A stretch of 64,000 nt of DNA from Zygnema cylindricum (lineage: Eukaryota > Streptophyta > Zygnematophyceae > Zygnematales > Zygnemataceae). Of this stretch, positions 36,065 to 64,000 are shown one piece after another. Numbering within the stretch: position 1 is the stretch's first letter; each line of letters opens with the position of its first letter. The notes under the pieces are model-generated. The model worked only from the letters and a program-made list of their open reading frames with translations, did no database searches and was not told the origin of the DNA. The stretch covers positions 40,001 to 104,000 of the forward strand of contig JBBHKE010001307.1 of NCBI GenBank assembly GCA_037447655.1. Reading direction: 5' to 3'. Both the position numbers and the translations under genes were made by a program.

Positions 36065-37603
36065 AGAGCTGGGGGGGGAAGTTCCATCGTTACTTACCTG
36101 ACCTTGCTTTGTCTTTTATTTTCTTGCTAAGTCCATGTGTTCGGAATAATTTGCTTTTTCGGGCAGATTCATTTATTATTTCTTGCGGTATATATGCTTT
36201 GTACTCCGATTGTGGTCACGAATACTGTACATTGTCTTTTATTTTCTTGCTAAGTCCATGTGTTCGGAATAATTTGCTTTTTTCGGGCAGATTCATTTAT
36301 TATTTCTTGCGGTATATATGCTTTGTACTCCGATTGTGGTCACGAATACTGTACATATGTCATGGTCATTCATTTTCTGGTGATAATCGGCGACCCAAGC
36401 TGGATGTGATGCATGCCATTCATAGTTAAACCGTCTTGCACGACAGTTGTCATGCCGTAAGACGTCAGCGGGTATTATTATTTAATCGTGTACTAATTGA
36501 TGTTTCAGTGACGTGACAGGTTCATATCCGAGAGTACAACTAGAGATACGTACGGGACAAAGGTCGGAATATACTCCCGTACGGCACCACGGGAACACGA
36601 TGTAAAATCAGCGTGGAACTGGACCGCGGTACAGCATCAGACGTCAGGAATTCAAACGGCTACAAACCTGACAGGTGTCTGAAGTCATGAACCCTTGGTG
36701 GTTCATGCATCATTCTTGCTTAGCTTAGGGAGGGTTTTCATCCTCGAGGTGTAGATGTAAGGCGGTGGGAGGCGGCCACGCAGCGGTTGTCTCCAGAAAC
36801 TGGCAGCGTTTCAACATAGAAACCTGCGTGCTCAGAGACATGTAGGAATTAGTGTAGCTGTATGGATTAGTGAAAGCATAGGATAAATGCCATTTGGCAA
36901 GATAGGAACTTTTGCAAAGTAAGTACGGGAATCCAACATTGGAAGGTTGTCGTTTTCTGGCAAGCATTATTCTCGGGATTTGTTGAACTCTATCGTTAGG
37001 GTTTCACCTAAATATTTAGTGATAGACTAGTTTTTGAGTTAGGGTTTTTTTCCAGGCTCATAGTCTATGCTAGTGACTGTCTCTGAGCACTATTCTCTCT
37101 TTGTGCCAAGTCCTTACCTAATCTACCGGCGCAAGCCAGCCTGCAAGGTTTCCCTCCAGACTGTGTTCTATTTGCTTGAGCGTACGAATTGTGGGGTGCG
37201 GATTTTGTGTTTACTTGCTGTCAGAGCGCTAACTTTGCAGTCTAGGAATACCGGCTATCTCAGCTCCTCCGCCCAGCTAAGGAAGGGTTCTTGTCTGTTG
37301 GTTGGACTCCTGTAGGGAATATTAAAAGACTTCATAGCCTAGTGGCTACTGTCGCAAATAAAATTCCATCTTTACTTACTTGACCTTGCTTTGTTTTTTA
37401 TTTTCTTGCTAAGTCCATGTGTTCGGAATAATTTGCTTTTTCGGGCAGATTCATTTATTATTTCTTGCGGTATATATGCTTTGTACTCTGATTGTGGTCA
37501 CGAATACTGTACATATGTCATGGTCATTCATTTTCTGGTGATAATCAGCGACCCAAGCTGGATGTGATGCATGCCATTCATAGTTAAACCGTCATGCACG
37601 ACA
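36065..37603 (+). repeat. Polypurine tract and LTR-like direct repeats after the pol remnant
   Basis: A purine run (AGAGCTGGGGGGGGAA, 36065-36080) sits where a 3' polypurine tract is expected. Right after it, GTTCCATCGTTACTTACCTGACC starts a block (36081-36229) whose core is repeated in tandem (36233-36438) and again at 37363-37603, where the match runs through ACCGTCATGCACGACA. The 0.9 kb between contains no gene. This looks like a 3' LTR with an internal tandem duplication plus part of another LTR, but TG...CA ends and a target duplication were not identified. Confidence 0.6.
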
Positions 37604-37868
37604 ATCATCACCACTTCAAAATCTCTTAATAACCGTTATATATATTGTATATATGTATCAAAAGAACAAAAAAAAATATATCTCAAGCATCGTCACTTGA
37701 GGAGTTCATCTTAAGACCCAAAAAATAAAAGATCTCGGACATCATCACGATAAGAGCTCTTTATGCCAAAAAACAAAAAACCTTTCTCCATTCTTGATTC
37801 TTCATTCTCCGTTCATCATCACTAAATTAGGTCTCAACGCCCGAAAAAAAAGAAGAAAGGTGCTGTTC

Positions 37869-58438
<20,570 letters not shown>

Positions 58439-59821
58439 TTTTAAAAGGAAAGACTGTAAAATGGCATCTATAGCATTTGGTTGGAGACTTTTAAAACCAA
58501 GGAAAAGATTTAAAAGAACCGTTTTTTAATTTTTTTGCTGTTTTCTTGTTTTCAATTAAATTATATTTTTGAGTGTTAGACAGCCCTTCAAGTAAGACAA
58601 TGGTTTCCTATGTTTACTCTGCCTTCAAATCAGAGAGATTAAGCTATTTTAGGTCTCGCTGTAACATGAATCAAGTGTCGTAAAATAATACAAATACGTT
58701 GCAAAATAACACATTTGAGATAAATATAGCAAAAGTTAAACTTTCAAAGAAGTGGCGTCCGTATCTGTTAACTAATCCACGTTCTCGTACATCAAGAATC
58801 TCTGTAACTGCATTTTTTCACCGCAATCATAGTCCTCCTGCAAGCAAAAAAAAGTAAAAAACTGCTTGTGCTTCCACTGTTTGGAGTTTGAAGCTTAAAA
58901 CCTTCGGGTGAAAAGACTTAAGGTCCTCTCAGTTCAAAATAGCCAAATGTCCACTGTTGCGCAAGCTACAAGACAGTACATCTGTACTTCTGTAGGAAGT
59001 ACGAAAACCACGCGGCGCGCGCGCAGGAGTAATGAAAAGAATCCCACGTGGACAAAGTGAAGAGCTGGAAAATCTCTCGACGTAAACGTGGCGGACTGTA
59101 CGATTCACACGCAACATTTTTGTGGGTCTAACTGCCAGCAAGGATTACAAAGATCTATCCTTCCACTGTCAGTGTAACAGGCAGTATCTCTCCCGTAACC
59201 AGTGGCCAGTTTCACCGATTAGGAAATTCGTCGTCGCAAATTTTACTTCTCTGCCCGTGAAAATGTTTAATAATCGAAAACACATGTGCGATTTAGCTAC
59301 TTTTGTAATTTATTTAATCGAGCGGATATTCTGTGTCCACGTCGGTCAAAAAACAGCTTCTGACAGAAATATTAGCTTAGTTATCGTTCTGTTCCTACCC
59401 CAACTTGTTTTGTAAATTTGTGGCACACTTGGACGGCGTGTTTCACGAAGGTTTCACATAAAAACTTTCAAAAGGAATTTTGTGCTCATTGTACGAATAC
59501 AACATACGACAAGCTACACTGTAGCCTGGTAATGTAGCATCATTCCCACGTCTTCCACGTCTCAACATCGACTCTTGTTTCTCTTGTTTCGTGCTTCCAT
59601 GTTTGCTACTAGACGACAACAACATTGGAATCGAATGGAACACTTGTCAAAAATACTCGCTACTGTACCGTACTCCTCGGTGGTGGGAATAAAATTTTGT
59701 TTTCTCGTGCATGGTTCTATTTGGGATGTCATTTTTATTTTAATGACGACATAGCTTGACTCGTAATCACGTCCAATTAACAAGTTACAACTCACTTGTT
59801 GCAACAAACGTTACTACAGTA
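58439..59821. promoter_or_regulatory. Upstream region of ABCC, no gene recognised
   Basis: ABCC reads leftward from 58438, so its promoter and 5' UTR should lie in the first few hundred bases. A CGCGCGCGC run sits near 59014. Short frames (for example 59122-59415 +) show no known domain. Confidence 0.4.
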
Positions 59822-60384
59822 CACCGCCAATCGCTATTAGCGTAGAAGTTTCTTTAGCGTATAGGAATAATTACCGTGGTTTACGCTAATTAAGAATTTG
59901 AAAATTTTGGAAAAAAACATAGATTCTAATTGTTTAATAATTCTAGTTTGGGTCTTTGAAAAAAATAAATGTCGGTCGCAAACATGCTTACACTACTATA
60001 GGTATTTGTACAAAATCTGACAAATCGTACACAAATCGTACGTTCACACAGTCGAAACGTGGTTGTTGGACGAATATGTGCGAACGTGATATCTGACAAC
60101 CCGATTTTATCCCCTTTTTAGAGCGCATATTCTCATGCGTCCGCGGTTACTAAAACTCAATATTATACTTTTTCACTTAAAAGGTACAATTGTGTAAGGT
60201 CTGACACTGACAGTACACCACACTACTTAAACGACAACGTACTTTCGTTTTGTACGTTACTTAGAAAATAACCCTAAATGGCTAAATGGCGTAAAGAAAC
60301 AAATAGAATAAGCTACGCTATTTGAGAAAAAAAAAAAAAGCGGGACGGAATTAGCGTACACTACGCTAATAGCGATTAGCGGTG
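59822..60384. mobile_element. TACACCG-family TIR element with TA flanks
   Basis: Left end CACCGCCAATCGCTATTAGC and right end GCTAATAGCGATTAGCGGTG are near-perfect inverted repeats (one mismatch in ~24 when extended by GTA), with TA immediately outside both. 563 bases, no transposase. This is the best-preserved member of the family here. Confidence 0.85.
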
Positions 60385-60397
60385 TAGTGGTTTAACA

Positions 60398-60769
60398 CAT
60401 AGTTCAAAAGTAGGGGAAAGTACACCCATAAAATATGCCTATTGTACGCAAAAAATACAATATAGTGATATACCCTTAAGACCCATATTGTATTGGCCGC
60501 AAAATGAAATAAAATAGTAACAGGGTTGAGTTGCACATGGATCGATAGAGAATTAAACGTCATGTCTAAATTTGAAAAAAAAAACGGACAAAAAAATCTT
60601 TTTCTGTGAGTTTTGAGCGACTTTTTATTTAAACCGTCAGATTCGGACGATCGGACGGTCTCTGATCAAAGTAGCGACGTAAGACGATCACATGAAAAGC
60701 CCGTAACACAACTTACGATGAAGGCGCCGACAAAAGACCTACAATAGAAACGCCTACTTTTGAACTATG
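60398..60769. mobile_element. Non-autonomous hAT-like TIR element, copy 2
   Basis: Starts CATAGTTCAAAAGTAGG and ends CCTACTTTTGAACTATG (one extra mismatch region inside). It shares long internal stretches with 8015-8592, such as GGGTTGAGTTGCACATGG and GATCGGACGGTCTCTGATC, but lacks ~200 bases of it. Flanking octamers GTTTAACA and ATTTCAAA do not match well, so the target duplication is eroded. It begins 12 bases after the preceding element. Confidence 0.85.
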
Positions 60770-61481
60770 ATTTCAAATGCTTGGAGTTCCATGACTGGTT
60801 GTACGTGCGAAACAAAAGTGCGAAAAACAATTGGCAACGCGTAGTATGTCTGTGAAATACGCGTATAGTTTGGAGTAATCACATATAGCGTTCCCGCACA
60901 TTTGAACTATGGGTCCATAACTATGGTTAACATACAAGTATACGACCGCAACGGATCGATTTTTTTCATTTTCCCTTCCCCTGTTCTAGTTTCTTCTTCT
61001 CTTCTTCACAGTGGAAGTTTACAGGTGTAGGTTTTTGACATTATCCTCGAGAGAAAAAGGAAAAAGAAGTGAAGAGTAGAAAATAAGGGAAACAGGAAGA
61101 ACACCTGGAGTACCTTTCAGTTTTACTTTGAAAATCATTTTCCTACTGTGCATGTAGTATTTTTACTTTGCTTTTGTTCTCGACCTTCGCTAACCCTTTT
61201 AATTGTCGTACTTAAGAAGCGCGTACTAGAGAACGTTTTGACAAATAGGATGTTCAAAGTATTTGACAAGTCAAAGGCGAGGAAATGAGGAATATATTTA
61301 TCACAATGGAGAAACCATTAGTGATTGACCAAATTATGTCAGGTTTTAGTAGAGGGAAGAATGTAGTCCGAAGTATTTCTCTTTTGTGTTTCTTGGTTTT
61401 TTTTATTTCTTGTTGACAACCTGGAAGGTTTTTGGACGATTTTGATTGAAGTTCTCCTGTTCGTGAAGAGGAGTTGTTAGA
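60770..61481 (+). promoter_or_regulatory. Upstream region of the J-domain gene
   Basis: About 700 bases between the hAT-like element and the ATG at 61482. It should contain promoter and 5' UTR. CT-rich stretches occur near 60975-61010; no TATA box or uORF was judged convincing. Confidence 0.4.
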
Positions 61482-63797
61482 ATGGAGTGTAATCGAGATG
61501 AAGCCGTGAGAGCAAAGGAGATGGCAGAGAAGAAAATTGCAGCCAGTGATTTTGTTGGTGCTCGGAAATATGTTGAAATGGCTCAGCGGTTGTTTCCGGG
61601 TCTGGATGGACTGTCTCAAGTTTTGGCAGTGGTGGAGGTGCAGGCAGCTGCCCAGGATAAAGTCGCCACAGACAGTAATTGGTATGGTATTTTGCAAATT
61701 GACTCGACGGCAGATGATTCACTCATTAAGAAGCAGTATCGAAAGCTTGCGTTGCTTCTCCATCCAGACAAAAACAAAGGAGTAGGTGCTGAGGCGGCAT
61801 TCAAGGTTATTAGTGAAGCACTAGGCGTGCTATCGGATAAGGGAAGACGAGCTGCTTATGATATTCGTTTGAAGACAGCCACAACCAGAAAGGCACAGGG
61901 AGCAAATGCAGGAAGAGGAAAGAATGCCAGTCATTATCAATACCAGCAACAACAACAACAAAAACAATTCCAGCAACAGCAACAAAGTACAGCGTATCAG
62001 TTTGAGAAAACAGGAAATTTCTATGGCAGTAGTTCAAACCCTGTTGCTGGTGCTTTTTTTATAACATGCCCATACTGTCATGATATCTCAGGTTGCCTGA
62101 CTATTAATCGCAACAAACCAGTACAGTGTCTCAAATGTCGAAGATATTACATTGCTGTGGACATGAGACCAGAGGCGGCACAAGTACCAAGTTCTGGTTT
62201 CAACCAACAGCAGGTTCCTGGATTTGGATCTCAGAATATCTCTGGATGGCCTCCTGGAACTTCCATGAAAGAGCCCTCTTCTCATGGAGGAGCTCCTCCT
62301 CAAATGCCACGGCAATCTGGATTTGGGGTTTCTGCTGAGGGCGGCACTTCAGCAGACCCTGGGCCAGGGTTTGCAGAACAGGCGCAAGCCAATGGTACTG
62401 GAGCATATGTACAAAATGTTTGGAACACAGTCCAAAAGCAAAAGGTGGAAGCAGAGAAGAAGAGAAAAGAGAAGGAGGCAAAGCGCTTGGAAAAAGAAGA
62501 GGCAAAGAAGAAAGCCAGGGAGGAAGAAGAGCAGCGCCGCAAAGTGGAAAAGGAACGGAAGGACAGAGAAAAGCAAGAGCAAGCCGCCAAAGCAAAGTTG
62601 GCAAAGGATGCGAAAGAAGCAGCACGTAAACGTGAATTGGAAGTTTTGAAACAAAGGCGGAAGGCCCTGGATGAAAAACTCGACGCAAGGAAGAAGGAGG
62701 AAGGAAGGCAGAAAGGGCCAAAGCGAATCCGAAGAATGAAGAATGGCTCAGATGATGAACTGGAATATGACGAGGTACCTGAGCTGGATGATGATGTGGA
62801 CTTGAATTTATCCACCAAGGAAGGTTCAGAAAGACACCCTCCGCCATCCTCGCATTTTGTGAGGAGATCCGCCCGGAACAGAAACAAAGTGAGTTACAGA
62901 ATTGATAGTGATGACGAAGATGACAGGCATGTAGGTACTAATGGGCACGCTCCAGCTCATCAGCCAACATCTTCAGCATGTGAACCAGGTTCTGGAGCGG
63001 AATGTACTGACCAAGTACTTGGAGGAGCTGGGCCGGGGCTTCAAGAACACCGTTCTGACCGTGCAGATGATGACATGACTGGCGATGTTGGCAAATCAAT
63101 GCCAGCAGACCCAGCAGCTCGGAAGGATGATCTCTCCTCTTCTTTGCGTCGGAAGGACACGTCTTTTCAGCAGCCACAACCTTCTAACCCCCCCCCTCAA
63201 CGCCAGCACCAATCTCCTCAAGCAAAAATAATGCAACCACAGGTAAAAGTGGATGAACTTGGTGAGGAGATCAATCCCGTTAAGAAAACAGCAAAGCAAG
63301 CTGATCAGAGTGTGGATGCAAAGCACAAATCAGCAGAGAACATTATTGATGAGAAGCAAAAGCAAGTTGTGGATATTGGGGATGGAAAGCATAAGCGAGC
63401 TGGGAGCACCCCCGACAAGAAGCAAAAACGAGTCGGTGACATTGTGGATGGAAAGCAAAAGCAGGTTGGGAATTCTGTGGATGTAATTGAAAAGCAAGCC
63501 GGATCTACTGCACGTGGCAGTGCTAGTGTAGCACATGATTTACATGGAAAGGATCATTTCCCCGCGAAACATGAAGTCTTGGAGACTGGTCAGTCGTCAC
63601 CTGTTGAACAGCTGCAGACTGGATGTACATTATCCCATCCGCCTAGAGTACTTCAGGAAACAGGAGTCACTCATGAATCTGATGTTTCGAAAGAGGATTG
63701 TGACTTGCAAACCGAGACCAAGGAGATGTTTGTTCCAGATCCTGACTTTTACGATTTTGACCAGGATCGGCTGGAAGAGGACATTCATAAATCTCAG
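61482..63797 (+). CDS. DnaJ (HSP40) protein leading into DUF3444, first exon, 3' truncated by window
   Basis: A single exon encodes 772 residues and ends at a donor (AAATCTCAG/GTTGAC). Residues 1-~60 match the helical N-terminus typical of plant J/DUF3444 proteins (EAVRAKEMAEKK). A J domain follows at ~66-130 with the HPD motif (LHPDKNK). Then come a Gln-rich stretch, a putative zinc knuckle (CPYC...CLKC, ~197-223), a long Lys/Glu coiled coil (~325-410), an acidic stretch, RRSARNRNKVSY as seen in the family, a run of ~14-residue D-x-K-x-K repeats (~608-675), and finally VPDPDFYDFDQDR, the opening of DUF3444. The rest of that domain must lie in exons beyond the window. J proteins stimulate HSP70; this plant class is thought to be nuclear, with DUF3444 function poorly known. 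Confidence 0.93.
63303..63515 (+). repeat. In-frame ~42-base tandem repeats in the J-protein exon
   Basis: Roughly five imperfect copies encode units such as GDGKHKRAGSTPDK and VDGKQKQVGNSVDV. Codon use differs between copies while the K-x-K spacing is kept, suggesting an old expansion rather than slippage. Confidence 0.75.
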
Positions 63798-64000
63798 GTT
63801 GACTATCAGACCATCATTTTTATCCAACTGCTTTCCTTTTTTTTCAAACTTTGTGGTGGTTTCATCTGATATTTTTCTTTTAGATGTAAAGAAAATAGTA
63901 GTCACATGTAGTTTACGACAGTGAAATGCGCAACAAGTTCATTTGTGCTGGTGCTAGAGATGTAGCATAGTTTTTTGCTCTTTCCTTAATTTTTTCATTT
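63798..64000 (+). other. Start of an intron of the J-domain gene
   Basis: Begins with the donor GTTGAC following the DUF3444 opening; T-rich with no further exon in the remaining ~200 bases. Confidence 0.7.

Noticed and set aside
62200-62887. Frames of ~200 residues on the - strand
   Set aside because: Antisense shadows of the J-protein coiled-coil region.

Overview
This window is nuclear DNA from a plant-lineage (streptophyte) eukaryote. The evidence is: genes broken by many GT-AG introns; a group I bZIP factor, a plant-type PARG, a plant SGF11, an ABCC1/2-type transporter with the plant C-terminal extension, and a J-protein leading into DUF3444; a decayed Ty3/gypsy pol with a PHD finger; and very many purine/pyrimidine satellites. 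The satellites, repeat-swollen introns and low-complexity protein inserts recall charophyte algae such as Chara, or another early-diverging streptophyte. That placement is a guess.

Layout. 625-5004 (-) is a four-exon group I bZIP gene. 5005-14584 is repeat-rich intergenic DNA: a TGCGAC-rich block, nested TIR miniature elements (one hit by a second element with a perfect 8-bp target duplication), and a ~1 kb unit present twice in direct orientation. 14585-23689 (-) is PARG, 11 recognised exons. It faces SGF11 (25224-29832, +, 4 exons) across a divergent 1.5-kb spacer with GTACAGTAC repeats. 32248-32967 (+) is an intronless PAP2 phosphatase. 34640-36064 (+) is a frameshifted gypsy integrase/PHD remnant followed by LTR-like repeats. 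37869-58438 (-) is a 20.6-kb ABCC gene with at least 25 exons. 59822-60769 holds two adjacent TIR elements. 61482-63797 (+) is the first exon of a J-domain/DUF3444 gene that runs off the window.

Gene relationships. PARG removes poly(ADP-ribose) and SGF11 belongs to the SAGA H2B-deubiquitination module. Both act on chromatin and may share a divergent promoter (inference). The other genes have no evident functional link. SGF11 and PARG carry long disordered additions absent from Arabidopsis homologues.

Most notable. (1) At least five introns in PARG and ABCC contain tandem copies of the preceding exon's 3' end with its 5' splice site; one PARG intron instead copies its 3' acceptor. (2) A ~1.36-kb nearly pure purine tract (+ strand) lies about 10 bases upstream, in transcript sense, of the 3' splice site of a 25-nt ABCC microexon. 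(3) PARG's catalytic GGG-X7-QEE loop is split between Q and EE by an intron with a GC donor. (4) Two ABCC exons look peppered with small deletions although the rest of the gene is in frame.
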